A DNA stretch of 64,000 nucleotides from positions 208,437 through 272,436 of the forward strand of contig NZ_BMRN01000010.1 of NCBI RefSeq assembly GCF_014648655.1. The letters are read 5' to 3'. Positions within the stretch are counted from its first letter, which is position 1. Each line of letters opens with the position of its first letter. Shown piece by piece: positions 1-8,798 of this stretch. Origin of the DNA: Streptomyces atratus (GTDB taxonomy: Bacteria > Actinomycetota > Actinomycetes > Streptomycetales > Streptomycetaceae). Below the pieces are notes generated by a model that saw nothing but the letters and a program-made list of their open reading frames with translations, was not told the origin of the DNA and made no database searches. A program made the position numbers and the translations under genes.

Positions 1-309
1 GCCGCAGGTCGCGGCCAGATGTGTCCCTGTAGTACTGGCCAGTTCGACCGACTACCGCGAATGTGGTGGCGGGCGGGACGAAGGAGTTGCTGACGGGAGC
101 GGGTCGGCCCGGCCAGGAAGTGCGCATGCGAGTCTTACCGGACCTGTATGCCGCGGCTCACCGCCGGGGGCGACGCTCCTGTCTTCGTCCCGCTCCACCC
201 CCGGCTCGACCGGTCACGCGGCTGGAGCGAATCACTTGACCGAGGAGAAGAAAGGCCGTCGGGGGTGCCGGACGGCTCCGCGGCGGGGTGGTTGCCGCGG
301 GGACGGGCG
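1..309. other. No gene supported at left edge
   Basis: I see no convincing coding frame, hairpin terminator or RNA gene in this edge segment. Open frames here lack the G/C-ending codon bias of the neighbouring genes. It may hold the 3' flank of a gene beyond the window. Confidence 0.5.
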
Positions 310-897
310 TCATGGCTTCGGGGTTCGGTCGGGCCGGGAGGCGGACGCCCCGTCCGCGGCCAGGTCCCCCACGGAGTCCGCGTAGTACGCCGACTCCCCC
401 AGGTGGAAGGCGAGTTGGCGGAAGGTCCACCCCGTTCCGGGCGACTTGTCGAGCTGGTCGGGCGTCAGGGCGTCCAGACGGTTCGCCCAGATCCTGGCCA
501 GCCGGGTGAGCCGGCTGCGCGCCTCGTCGAGGTCGGCCTCGGTGAACGGAGCGAGGTCCGCCTCGGTGGTGGTCGCCGAGGCGTGCCAGCGGTCGGGCTG
601 TGTCTCCTCTCCTACGAGCCTGGCCTCCATCTCCGCGAGATGGTCGACCATGTGGTCGGCTACGCGGCGGATCGCCTTGTGCGGGGTGTAGATCCGGTCG
701 TCGGCGGGGACGGGGCGGCCGTCCCAGGCGGTCCAGGTCGCGGCGAGGTCCAGGACGTGGCCCACCATGGCCGTCAGGATCTGCGCGGGGTCGCGGTCGT
801 CCGTCGCCGGGGCGTCTTCGAGGGTGTCGGGGGCGTCATGGGTATCGGGGGCGCCGGGTACGTCGAGTACGTCCGGTGCGTGCTTCGTTTCCGTCAT
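310..897 (-). CDS. DinB-like / DUF-type metal-binding four-helix protein
   Basis: This 195-residue protein begins with an Asp/Pro/Thr-rich tail of about 35 residues. A helical domain follows with spaced histidines (H..MVDHL near residues 80-90 and the FHLGE stretch near 165) that resemble the metal-binding histidines of the DinB/YfiT/mycothiol-dependent isomerase fold. The frame has strong G/C third-position bias. Members of this fold are thiol-dependent transferases or have no known function, so no substrate can be assigned. There is no clear Shine-Dalgarno before the ATG, so the transcript may be leaderless or the start may lie within the low-complexity tail. It stands alone on the minus strand. 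The fold call is inferred from pattern only. Confidence 0.7.
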   Translation of the reverse strand: MTETKHAPDVLDVPGAPDTHDAPDTLEDAPATDDRDPAQILTAMVGHVLDLAATWTAWDGRPVPADDRIYTPHKAIRRVADHMVDHLAEMEARLVGEETQPDRWHASATTTEADLAPFTEADLDEARSRLTRLARIWANRLDALTPDQLDKSPGTGWTFRQLAFHLGESAYYADSVGDLAADGASASRPDRTPKP

Positions 898-959
898 GGT
901 CCGACGCTAGATCCGGGAAGCTTCGGTCCCGGCCGAACCGTTCCGGACCCTTCCGTGGT

Positions 960-1241
960 TCAGGACGAGGTGACGCCCTTCGACCTCGGACGCCGGCCCG
1001 GTGAGGCGCAGTTAGGGCACCAGTAGCCCTCCTGCTGGATGAATATCCATCCGAGCTCCTCGATGTACGGGGAGGCAACGGTCGCACTGTGCAGCACATG
1101 GCCGAACAGGTCGGTCTCGATGTCCGGCGGTGGCTCCGCGATGACCAGGTCGAACACGGCCCGTGCCCGGCAGCCGCTGCGGTCGCACGCGAGGTAGAAC
1201 CGCACAGGGCCGGGTGGCTCTCCGTCTGTGGTCAGGCTCAT
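960..1241 (-). CDS. Small cysteine-pair (zinc-ribbon-like) hypothetical protein
   Basis: This 93-residue protein starts at the ATG giving MSLTTDGEPPG. The longer in-frame extension upstream is Arg-rich and looks non-coding, so I did not use it. It has a C-x4-C pair near the N-terminus (CDRSGC) and a C-x2-C pair near the C-terminus (CPNC), which suggests one structural zinc site. Between them is a mixed segment containing HSATVASPYIEELGW. Similar small proteins are common in Streptomyces and have no assigned role. It lies just upstream (on the minus strand) of the DinB-like gene, and the two could be co-transcribed. Confidence 0.6.
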   Translation of the reverse strand: MSLTTDGEPPGPVRFYLACDRSGCRARAVFDLVIAEPPPDIETDLFGHVLHSATVASPYIEELGWIFIQQEGYWCPNCASPGRRPRSKGVTSS

Positions 1242-1649
1242 ACGACAACTATGGAGGCAGAGTCGGCCCCGCGGTGGCGTTTCCCGGCCATCGAGCCGCC
1301 TGCCCCCCGAACCCCCGCGCCTTGCGGCTGCGGGGCAGCGTGGATATCTCGCTCGCGAGCGTCTCACGGGCGATCCAGGAACCACCCGGCCCATTCGGAT
1401 CGTCCGGGCCATTCGAACCACCACGGCCGCCCCGATCTCCCCGTCCGCCCCGTCCGGGGCGACCGTCCCATCTGCCCGTGCGCGTCACCTAGCCGCAGTC
1501 CGTACAGGTCATTCCCGGGCGAGCGCGCCCCGTTGTTCACCGTCGCACCGTTGGCATCTCATGGCGGCACACCGTGCCAGGGCATCGCGCCCGGAGGGAG
1601 GGATCGCGCACGACCGGCTCGCACTACCGCGCTGCGGCGGCGGCCGGGT
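1242..1649. other. Intergenic, no feature supported
   Basis: About 400 bases rich in CCG/CCC runs with no supported gene. One short palindrome (GCTCGCGAGC) lies near 1350. It holds the 3' flank of the membrane-protein gene to the right and the upstream region of the small zinc-ribbon gene to the left. Confidence 0.5.
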
Positions 1650-3494
1650 TCAGCGCAGTTCCTCCGGGCACGGCGTGCCGGGTGACAGCTGGTAGGGCGC
1701 GGCCAGCCGGTACACGCCCGGCCGCGGCGCGAGCAGTTCCGTCCACTCGTCGCCGTCCTCGTCCTCCTCGACCTTGTTCAGACAGCCGTTGGTGTTGACG
1801 AAGGTCCGCGGGCTGTTCTCGTCCTCGCGCTGCTTGGACTCCTCGGTCTCCTGCGGCCGCTCCAGGCTCTTGCCCTTGTCGTCGACCAGGGCGAGCCAGC
1901 GCGAGTACGGGATACGGATCAGGATCCGGCCGGGCGTCTTCACATGGATGGTCAGCTCACCCGCATCCGCCCGGTCCACCGTGGCCGGCGGATCGGCCAG
2001 TGGCACCGGACTGTCGACCTCGAAGAGCCGCCAGTTGGCGTCCGACCAGACCGGCTTCAGATACGGCAGCCCCTGGTCGACCAGCTCCGCCTCCTGCACC
2101 GCGCCGGTGGAGTCCGGTGTCCCCTTGGGCAGCACCACGTAGCGCACCGCCCAGCGGTCGAGCCACTCGTGGTAGCTGGCGCTGTTCAGGGTGTCGTCGT
2201 AGAAGAGCGGGTTGCGCTCCATGTCCGCCTGCCGGTTCCAGCCACGGGCCAGATTGACGTACGGCGCGAGCGCGGACGCCTCCCGGTGGCTGCTCGCGGG
2301 CACGACCTCGACCCTGCCGCGCTCCGCGCCGGCCTCCTGCAGCTGATTGACCAGCGGGGCCAGCTCACGCGTCCAGGAGGCAGCGGGGGCGGTCCGGACG
2401 ATGTCGTCGACGCCCTTGAAGCCGATCCAGAAGTTCAGTCCGACGAACGCGAGAACCAGCGCGTACCAGCGCCGGGAGCGCGGCTCCGTGTACGGCAGCG
2501 CGGCGAGCAGCACCACACCGGCGAACAGCATCGCCATCCGCGTCACGTTCGAGCCGATCTGCGAGTCGACCACATAGGTCAACAGCGTCCCGACGCCGTA
2601 CACGCCGGCTGCGGTACGGACTGTCTTCCAGTCACGCGGTACGAGGACGAGGACGAGGACCGCGAAGAGGAACGGCAGCGACAGGGTCGCGATCGACATC
2701 GGCTGCGTACCGGAGAAGGGGAACAGCCACGCGGACAGTGCCACGACCGCGACCGGGGCCAGGCCCAGCGCGTACGCCCCGGGGCGCCGCTTGTTCAGGA
2801 AGAGCGCGGCGGCGACCACTCCCAGGAACAGTCCGGCCACGGGGCTGCTCGCCGTCGCGAGCCCGGCGAGCGGGGCGGCGACGGCCGCCTTCGCCCACCT
2901 CTTGTACCGCCAGCGGTGGGGCCAGCAGAACACCGCGGCCACCGCACCCACCGCGAACATCATGCCGAGCCCGAACGTCACCCGCCCCGACAGCGCGTTG
3001 CACAGATACGCGAACACCCCGGCGAGCGAGCAGGCGAGCGGATTGCGAACGGCCCGCACCCGGACCAGGATCAGCGCGGTCAGCGCCGCCGACACGGTCC
3101 CGGCGACCATCATCGTCGTACGCACGCCGAGCACCGACATCAGGTACGGCGACACGACGCTGTACGAGACGGGGTGCATACCCCCGTACCAGGCGAGGTT
3201 GTACGCCGTACCGGGGTGCCGGCCGACGAATTCGGCCCAGGCGTCCTGGGCGGCCAGGTCGCCGCCACTGTTCGCGAAGAAGAAGAACCAGAGCAGGTGG
3301 GTGACGGCGGCGGCGGCCGTCGCGATCGTCACCGGATGCCGTAGCAGTCGCTCGGCGCGGGTCCGCCGGGACGGGGCGGTGCGCGGCTCGGGGGCGTCCG
3401 GGGCGGGCGCGGCCGTCCGCGTGTTGCCGCTGCTGCCCCTCATGCCTGTGCTGTCGGCCGCCTCATGGCCGGGCTTCGGCTCCGCGGTGGTCAC
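1650..3494 (-). CDS. Polytopic membrane protein (MFS/GT-C-like), function unknown
   Basis: This 614-residue protein has about 50 disordered N-terminal residues (Pro/Ala/Arg-rich), then roughly 10-12 hydrophobic segments up to about residue 390, then a soluble C-terminal domain of about 200 residues. The first loop after TM1 carries Asp/His residues (AAQDAWAEFVGRHPG), as in the extracytoplasmic loops of GT-C glycosyltransferases. The long soluble tail also fits GT-C proteins better than transporters, although Streptomyces homologues are often labelled MFS. It lies downstream of the D-Ala-D-Ala carboxypeptidase on the same strand, but a strong terminator separates them. A cell-envelope role is inferred only from this context and architecture. 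Confidence 0.75.
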   Translation of the reverse strand: MTTAEPKPGHEAADSTGMRGSSGNTRTAAPAPDAPEPRTAPSRRTRAERLLRHPVTIATAAAAVTHLLWFFFFANSGGDLAAQDAWAEFVGRHPGTAYNLAWYGGMHPVSYSVVSPYLMSVLGVRTTMMVAGTVSAALTALILVRVRAVRNPLACSLAGVFAYLCNALSGRVTFGLGMMFAVGAVAAVFCWPHRWRYKRWAKAAVAAPLAGLATASSPVAGLFLGVVAAALFLNKRRPGAYALGLAPVAVVALSAWLFPFSGTQPMSIATLSLPFLFAVLVLVLVPRDWKTVRTAAGVYGVGTLLTYVVDSQIGSNVTRMAMLFAGVVLLAALPYTEPRSRRWYALVLAFVGLNFWIGFKGVDDIVRTAPAASWTRELAPLVNQLQEAGAERGRVEVVPASSHREASALAPYVNLARGWNRQADMERNPLFYDDTLNSASYHEWLDRWAVRYVVLPKGTPDSTGAVQEAELVDQGLPYLKPVWSDANWRLFEVDSPVPLADPPATVDRADAGELTIHVKTPGRILIRIPYSRWLALVDDKGKSLERPQETEESKQREDENSPRTFVNTNGCLNKVEEDEDGDEWTELLAPRPGVYRLAAPYQLSPGTPCPEELR

Positions 3495-3599
3495 TACGGC
3501 TCTCCCCGTCTCCCCGTATCCGCCGGCCCGTATCCCGTACGCCTGTGAGGACGCCTTCCAAGCGTCCTTGAGTTGCTCCGGGACGCTAACACGTACGCA

Positions 3600-3639
3600 G
3601 TAGGGAAGAGGGTGCCGGGATCGGCACCCTCTTCCCTAC
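3600..3639 (-). terminator. Strong intrinsic-type hairpin after the carboxypeptidase gene
   Basis: A perfect 18-bp stem (3600-3617 paired with 3622-3639) with loop GGAT lies 26 bases past the stop codon of the carboxypeptidase gene. There is no long T run, as is usual in Streptomyces. It separates that gene from the membrane-protein gene downstream. Confidence 0.85.
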
Positions 3640-3664
3640 CGGGCGGTTTCGGCCATCCGGCCGG

Positions 3665-6265
3665 TCAGCTGATGCGGGTCAGCTTTTTCCCGAACGTCGG
3701 CTCCGCCAGATCGCTCTGCAGCGCGACGGCCACCTTCACCTGGCTGGTGCCCTCACCCACGGTGAGCGTTCCGACGTGGGTGCCTGCTGCCGCCGAGTGC
3801 GGGATCGTCTTTCCGTCGTCGGTCAGTTCGAGCTTGACCGTGAGACCGGGCCAGCCGACCGCCGACACGTCCTTGGTCGCGACCACCGGGGTGCTGCCGC
3901 CCAGCCCGTCGGAGACGGTGCCGACCACATCGCCCTTCTTCACGACCTTGGCGCTCGTCAGCAGATCCTGGGTGGCGACCATGGCTTCCTTGCTCACCGC
4001 GTTGACGGTGTCGATGATGGCGGGCTTGTGCTGGCCCAGCACGGCGCCGACGATCAGCTGGTCGGTGTCGCCGACCATCTTGTGCGCGGCGAAGAGCAGG
4101 TTGCCACCGGCCTTGGTGGTGGAGCCGGTCTTGATGCCGAGCGCGCCGTTGTACGGAACGAGGGTGTTGTAGTTCCGATGGACCTTGCCCGACGGGTCGG
4201 TCCACGACGGCAGCTTGGTGATATCCATCAGCGCCGGGATCTCCACCAACTTCTGGCCCAGCTTCACCTGGTCCTCGGCCGAGCTCACCGTGGTCGCGTT
4301 GAGGCCGGACGGATCGGTGTAGGTGGTGTTCGTCATGCCGAGCGACTTGGCGGTGTCGTTCATCTTCTTGACGAACGCCTCTTCGGAACCCGCGTCCCAG
4401 CGCGCCAGCAGCCTCGCGATGTTGTTCGCGGAGGGGACCATGATCGCGGAGAGCGCCTCCTGCTCCGTGAGCTTGTCACCGGCCTTGACGGTGTTGAGCG
4501 TCGACTCGCCCTCCGAGTCCAGCTTGCCGTCCGACTCCGCCTTGGCGTCGATCTTGATGGAAGGGCCCTTCTCGCCCCTCTTCAACGGGTGGTCCTTGAG
4601 CACGATGTATGCGGTCATCGCCTTGGCCACGCTGCCGATCGGCACGGCCTTCTGCTCGCCGAACGAGTCCACCTCGCCCAGTCCGGTGGCCGCCATGTAG
4701 CCCTGGCCCTCGTCGGGCCACGGCAGCGACGGCTTGTTGCCCTTGAAGGTGTACGTCGGCTTCGCCGACATCTGGAGCTCGGGCTCCGGGAGCGGCCGCA
4801 CCATCTGCACGATCGCAAAGACGATCAGCAGGAGCAGCACCAGCGGGGTCCAGATCTTGACCCGGCGGACAGCGGTACGGACCGGCGTCTGAGGCGGCGG
4901 AGGCGTGTTCGTCAGCTCGGCCAGCAGGTCGAGCGGCGGCTTCGGCGGCATCGGCTGCTGCGTGGTCCGCTCGGCTCCGGAGAGGGAGACGGCGGGCGGC
5001 GGTGTGCCGGGCCTCGCGGCGGAGGCGGCTGCCGGTGCCTCGGGCTTGCGGGGCGCGGGCGCCGGTCGTATGTCGTCCCCGCGCAGCGGCACGAACTTGC
5101 TGGTCCGCTCGGCGGCGGACTCGGGCTTCGACTCCGCGCCCGAATCCGGCTTCGAGGTGGGCGGGATGATCTTCAGCGCGGTCGTCGGCTGGTCGACCTT
5201 GGCCGCGGCGGGCGCCCTGAAGACGGCGGTCGGCTGATCGATTCCGCGCTTGTCCTCAGCGGTTTCCGGCTTGCCCGGCTTGCCTGCCTTGCTGTCCGCG
5301 TGAGCGGTGTTCGCAGCATCGGCTTCTGACGCTTCGGCGTCTTCGGAGTCTTCCGCGTCCTCGGATGCGTCATCGGACGGCTCGTCTGCGGCATCGGCAT
5401 CATTCGACGCGGTCGCCTTGTCCGAGGCTCCGTCGGCCGGGGTGACCGGCTCAGACGCATCGCCCCCCGCCACGGCGTCGGTGTCCGCATCCGCGTCCGC
5501 GTCGGGCGCGCTCTCGTCCTCGGACGTGGCGGCCTTCGCGTCGTCGTCGCCCTTCGGGCCCTCGTCGCTCTGGTCGTCGTCCTTCGTCACCCACGCAGCG
5601 ACCGCCGCACGCAGCCGCGTGTCGCCCTCCTCGGGCGCAGCGGCGCCAGCGGGCTCGGCGACGCCCGCGTCCTCCGAGGGCTCGGCGACCTCCACGCTCT
5701 CCGCGCTCTCCACGCCCTTCGAGGACTCGGCAGCCTCGGAGGACCCATCGGAGGACTCAGAGGCCCCCTCCGGGCCCTCAGTGACCTCCCCCGCCCCCCG
5801 GGCGTCCTCGGCACCCTCAGCGCCCTCAGCGCCCGAGGAGCCTTCCGCAGCCCCGGAGGCCTCCGGCTGCTCCGAGCCCTGACTGTCCTCGCCGCCCTCG
5901 CCGTCCCCGGACGGCCGCGCCCGGAAGACGGCCGTCGCCGAATCCGCCTTGACGCTCTCGGAGCCCTCGCCGTCGCTCGACGGGACCGGCCCCGTGCGGA
6001 AAACGGCCGTCGCCGTGTCCGTCCCGCCGCCGGCTTCGGACCCGGCGGACGGTTCACGGAAGACGGAGAGTCGCGGATCACTCTCGCTCCGAGCCGTTCC
6101 CGACGACTTCTGCTGCTTCGACCTGTCGGGGGACTCGCCCGCCACCGATGCCTCCTCCATGCGGCGCGGGGACATCCCCGCGCTGTCCGAACCATCTACC
6201 AGTGTCCCGTGTGAACCACCGGCCCGGCTGCTAGACGAGAACGACATACCTACTGGTTCCCGCAT
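3665..6265 (-). CDS. dacA: Membrane-anchored D-alanyl-D-alanine carboxypeptidase (S11) with long acidic N-terminal region
   Basis: This S11 penicillin-binding protein trims the terminal D-Ala of peptidoglycan stem peptides outside the membrane. Residues 1-465 are a Glu/Asp/Ser/Ala-rich, presumably disordered cytoplasmic region. A single membrane segment lies near 470-490 (WTPLVLLLLIVFAIV), followed by the catalytic domain. The three active-site motifs are visible: SVAK near 545, SANN near 612 and KTGS near 711. A C-terminal beta domain follows. At 866 residues it is roughly twice the usual S11 length, all due to the acidic region. That region holds a recurring short motif (TAVFR and variants) preceded by Asp. 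The start codon ATG is plausible. It is divergent from the GPP34 gene, with a 74-bp shared upstream region. Confidence 0.9.
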   Translation of the reverse strand: MREPVGMSFSSSSRAGGSHGTLVDGSDSAGMSPRRMEEASVAGESPDRSKQQKSSGTARSESDPRLSVFREPSAGSEAGGGTDTATAVFRTGPVPSSDGEGSESVKADSATAVFRARPSGDGEGGEDSQGSEQPEASGAAEGSSGAEGAEGAEDARGAGEVTEGPEGASESSDGSSEAAESSKGVESAESVEVAEPSEDAGVAEPAGAAAPEEGDTRLRAAVAAWVTKDDDQSDEGPKGDDDAKAATSEDESAPDADADADTDAVAGGDASEPVTPADGASDKATASNDADAADEPSDDASEDAEDSEDAEASEADAANTAHADSKAGKPGKPETAEDKRGIDQPTAVFRAPAAAKVDQPTTALKIIPPTSKPDSGAESKPESAAERTSKFVPLRGDDIRPAPAPRKPEAPAAASAARPGTPPPAVSLSGAERTTQQPMPPKPPLDLLAELTNTPPPPQTPVRTAVRRVKIWTPLVLLLLIVFAIVQMVRPLPEPELQMSAKPTYTFKGNKPSLPWPDEGQGYMAATGLGEVDSFGEQKAVPIGSVAKAMTAYIVLKDHPLKRGEKGPSIKIDAKAESDGKLDSEGESTLNTVKAGDKLTEQEALSAIMVPSANNIARLLARWDAGSEEAFVKKMNDTAKSLGMTNTTYTDPSGLNATTVSSAEDQVKLGQKLVEIPALMDITKLPSWTDPSGKVHRNYNTLVPYNGALGIKTGSTTKAGGNLLFAAHKMVGDTDQLIVGAVLGQHKPAIIDTVNAVSKEAMVATQDLLTSAKVVKKGDVVGTVSDGLGGSTPVVATKDVSAVGWPGLTVKLELTDDGKTIPHSAAAGTHVGTLTVGEGTSQVKVAVALQSDLAEPTFGKKLTRIS

Positions 6266-6339
6266 AAAGCACCCAGGCGCCCTCGACAGACCAATGTGAG
6301 AGGGGTCACCCTGTCATTCATCCACGCGGGGAGGCATGG

Positions 6340-7062
6340 ATGGGCAGGAGCCGCAGAACAATTCCGGAGGAGCTTCTGCTGCTCGCTCTGGACCCGGCCA
6401 CGGGTACCACAGCGCAGCCGCAGTCGCTCGACCTCGGCCTCGCCGGAGCTCAGCTAGTGGAGCTGGCTCTGGCAGGACGGATAGCCCCTGACGGGGATCG
6501 TATCGCCGTGGTGATGCCACGGCCGACAGGAGATCCGACTCTGGACTCCGCACTGGAACTGCTGCGCCGACGCGGCAGCCCGGTTCGGGCGGTCCACTGG
6601 ATTGGCGGGCCCCGGCTGGGGCTGCGTCAGATCTACCTCGCTCATCTGGAGCGATGCGGCATGGTGCATGCCGTGGCGGGCCAGATGTGCGGAGTGCTGC
6701 CGACGACTCGCTACCAGGCGACGGACACGGCAATCAGCCGGGACATCAGATCCAGGCTGGACAGTGCGATCCGCACCGGCGTACCGCCGGACCCGCGGAC
6801 CGCGGCGCTCGCCGCGCTGGCCCACGCGGTCGGACTCGGCAAGCATCTGTATCCCGGGAACGAGGGGCGTTCATCACGCTCCCGGCTCCGGGACCTGATC
6901 AGACACGACCCGATGGGCGGACTCGTGGCGCATGCCGTGATGGACGTCCAGAACGGGGCGGTCGCACAGCCACGCCGCAACCAGGCGGCCGGAGTTCCGT
7001 TGCAACCGCAAGTGCAGTCGCAATCACGCCGCAGCAGCATGGCGCACACCGCGGCCCACTAG
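6340..7062 (+). CDS. GPP34 family (GOLPH3/VPS74-like) phosphoprotein
   Basis: This 240-residue protein matches the GPP34 pattern. It has the opening I-PEELLLLALDP, then a segment with SLDLGLAGAQLVELAL, and the usual GRI...DGDRI beta hairpin. In eukaryotes, GOLPH3 binds PI4P and retains Golgi glycosyltransferases. Bacterial members are widespread in actinomycetes and have no settled function. The start follows GGGGAGG by 6 bases; a second ATG 4 bases upstream is in another frame. The last 30 residues are Gln/Arg-rich and poorly ordered. It is divergent from the D-Ala-D-Ala carboxypeptidase gene. An envelope or sporulation link is inference from this neighbour only. Confidence 0.9.
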   Translation: MGRSRRTIPEELLLLALDPATGTTAQPQSLDLGLAGAQLVELALAGRIAPDGDRIAVVMPRPTGDPTLDSALELLRRRGSPVRAVHWIGGPRLGLRQIYLAHLERCGMVHAVAGQMCGVLPTTRYQATDTAISRDIRSRLDSAIRTGVPPDPRTAALAALAHAVGLGKHLYPGNEGRSSRSRLRDLIRHDPMGGLVAHAVMDVQNGAVAQPRRNQAAGVPLQPQVQSQSRRSSMAHTAAH

Positions 7063-7082
7063 GACCGCACCCGTCACCACAC

Positions 7083-7135
7083 GCACCGCAGCACCGCAGC
7101 ACCGCAGCACCGCAGCACCGCAGCACCGCAGCACC
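7083..7135. repeat. 8-bp tandem repeat GCACCGCA, six copies plus a partial
   Basis: Six perfect head-to-tail copies of GCACCGCA (7083-7130) followed by GCACC. They lie between the GPP34 stop codon and the XRE regulator. The unit length is not a multiple of three, so length changes would not be tolerated in a gene; here it is intergenic. Copy number is likely to vary between strains. Confidence 0.95.
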
Positions 7136-7320
7136 AACCGAATACCGCCGCACCGTCGTCCCCAAGACCCGGTTCGGGAGCCGCACCAAGCGCGGGGCAG
7201 CCGGAATCACGGCTGTCCCGCGCGCCTGCGTGTCGCCATTTCCCAGCGCGGCCGGGGGCATGGGTGGCAATCTGCTCAGCAGTAGATACGCACAGCTACA
7301 AAGCCGGAGGTGCCGTTTCC

Positions 7321-8190
7321 GTGCCGTCCAACGTCAATCCCACCGTCAGGCGACGCCGGTTGGGCCAGGAATTGCGCCGACTGCGCGAACTCAGGGGCAT
7401 GACAGCCGAGGAGGTGGCCGAGCGGCTGCTGGTCTCGCAGTCGAAGATCAGCCGCCTGGAGAACGGCCGCCGCTCCATCAGCCAGCGCGATGTACGTGAT
7501 CTCTGCGGGGTGTACGAGGTCGAGGATCACCGGATCGTCGACTCGCTCATGCAGATGGCCAAGGACTCGCGCCAGCAGGGCTGGTGGCACGCCTTCGGCG
7601 ACATCCCGTACAGCGTCTACATCGGCCTGGAGACCGATGCCGAATCGCTGCGGGTGTACGAACCCCAGGTGGTCCCCGGCCTGTTGCAGACCCGGAGTTA
7701 CGCCGAATCGCTGATCCAGGGCGCATTGCCTGAAGCGCCGCCTGCGGACATCGACAAGCGCGTCAGCGTCCGGGCCCGCCGCCAGGACCGGATCACCTCC
7801 CCGGAGCATCCGCTGCGGCTGTGGGCGGTGATCGACGAGTCCGCGCTGCGCCGGCTGGTCGGCGGCAAGCAGGTGATGATCGAGCAGTTGGAGCAACTGG
7901 TCGAGCTGTCGCACCTGCCGCATGTGACCGTGCAGGTGCTGCCGTTCGAGATGGGCGCGCACCCCGGCATCAACGGGCAGTACGCCATTTTGGAATTCCC
8001 GGACGCCGCGGACTCCAGTGTCGTCTATATCGAGGGTGTCACCAGCGACCTGTATCTGGAGAAAGCCAATGATGTGCAGCGGTACAGCGTCATGTACGAG
8101 CACCTGCGGGCACAGGCACTGAATGTGGAGCAGACCCGACACTTCATCAGCGACATCGTGAAGGAGTACGCCGGGCGCTCGGGCGCGTAA
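7321..8190 (+). CDS. XRE-family regulator with DUF5753 (WhiJ-like)
   Basis: This 289-residue regulator has an N-terminal helix-turn-helix (residues about 10-65, LGQELRRLRELRGMT ... SQSKISRLENGRR). The DUF5753 domain fills the rest, with the family hallmarks VPGLLQT, LPFEMGAHPG and a C-terminal YIEG...LYLE stretch. I placed the start at a GTG that follows a GGAGGTG Shine-Dalgarno by about 9 bases. An upstream ATG would add 19 residues lacking coding character. WhiJ-type proteins act with small DUF397 partners in developmental control in Streptomyces. The DUF397 gene directly downstream completes the module. The ligand and target genes cannot be told from sequence. Confidence 0.9.
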   Translation: MPSNVNPTVRRRRLGQELRRLRELRGMTAEEVAERLLVSQSKISRLENGRRSISQRDVRDLCGVYEVEDHRIVDSLMQMAKDSRQQGWWHAFGDIPYSVYIGLETDAESLRVYEPQVVPGLLQTRSYAESLIQGALPEAPPADIDKRVSVRARRQDRITSPEHPLRLWAVIDESALRRLVGGKQVMIEQLEQLVELSHLPHVTVQVLPFEMGAHPGINGQYAILEFPDAADSSVVYIEGVTSDLYLEKANDVQRYSVMYEHLRAQALNVEQTRHFISDIVKEYAGRSGA

Positions 8191-8414
8191 AACCGGACAG
8201 CCCACAAAGTCCGGTATGCGGGAAATAGAGCGATGTTACGGGAGGGTCGGCGGCAAGGTACACCGCCGCCCGTCCACAATGGAAGACCTCGGTGGTTTAT
8301 ACCATCCGGTCGAGTGAACGACCCCTTCACTCCAGAGACTTGGCGAGTAGCGTCGATCACGCCAACCGGAACGCTGTTGGCGTTTTCCACACGACTCTCT
8401 GAACCGGAGTGAAC

Positions 8415-8621
8415 ATGGCCATTCGTCAGGGTGCTACGGACAAGTGGACGAAGTCCTCGTATTCCGGGGGCAACGGCGCCTGCGTCGAAGTCAAGTCCCC
8501 TCTCACGCAGGCTATTGCCGTACGCGACTCGAAGGCCCCCGAGGGCCCTTCGATCACGTTCGTCCCCGCCGCGTGGAACGCCTTCGTACGTGACGTCGGC
8601 AAGGGTGCCGTCGACGCCTGA
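8415..8621 (+). CDS. DUF397 protein (BldB-family small partner)
   Basis: This 68-residue DUF397 protein carries the signature KWTKSSYSGGNGACVEV, then AVRDSK and a hydrophobic tail (FVPAAWNAFVRDV). BldB-type DUF397 proteins are small and dimeric, and pair functionally with XRE-DUF5753 regulators. The ATG follows CGGAG by 5 bases; a GTG two codons upstream would be too close to that site. It lies 224 bases after the XRE regulator, a wider gap than usual, so it probably has its own promoter. Confidence 0.92.
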   Translation: MAIRQGATDKWTKSSYSGGNGACVEVKSPLTQAIAVRDSKAPEGPSITFVPAAWNAFVRDVGKGAVDA

Positions 8622-8798
8622 CCGATGCTTTCCACCGTTCGCATCGCAGCATCGATTCCGGTGTTGCCGGTAGCCCTCTCGACCGGTCCGCCGTCCTGGC
8701 CGAGGGGGCTCGATGCCCGACCCGGAGAACGCCACCCGGAGAATGCCCGGCCCTGAGATTACTTGACCGGGAAATACCTCCCCGGAGTTCCGGGGCTC

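Noticed and set aside
1944..3344. A plus-strand open frame of 466 codons
   Set aside because: Antisense shadow of the membrane-protein gene with no recognisable domain.
7083..7135. Short repeats as a CRISPR array
   Set aside because: Units are 8 bp and directly adjacent, with no spacers and no cas genes.
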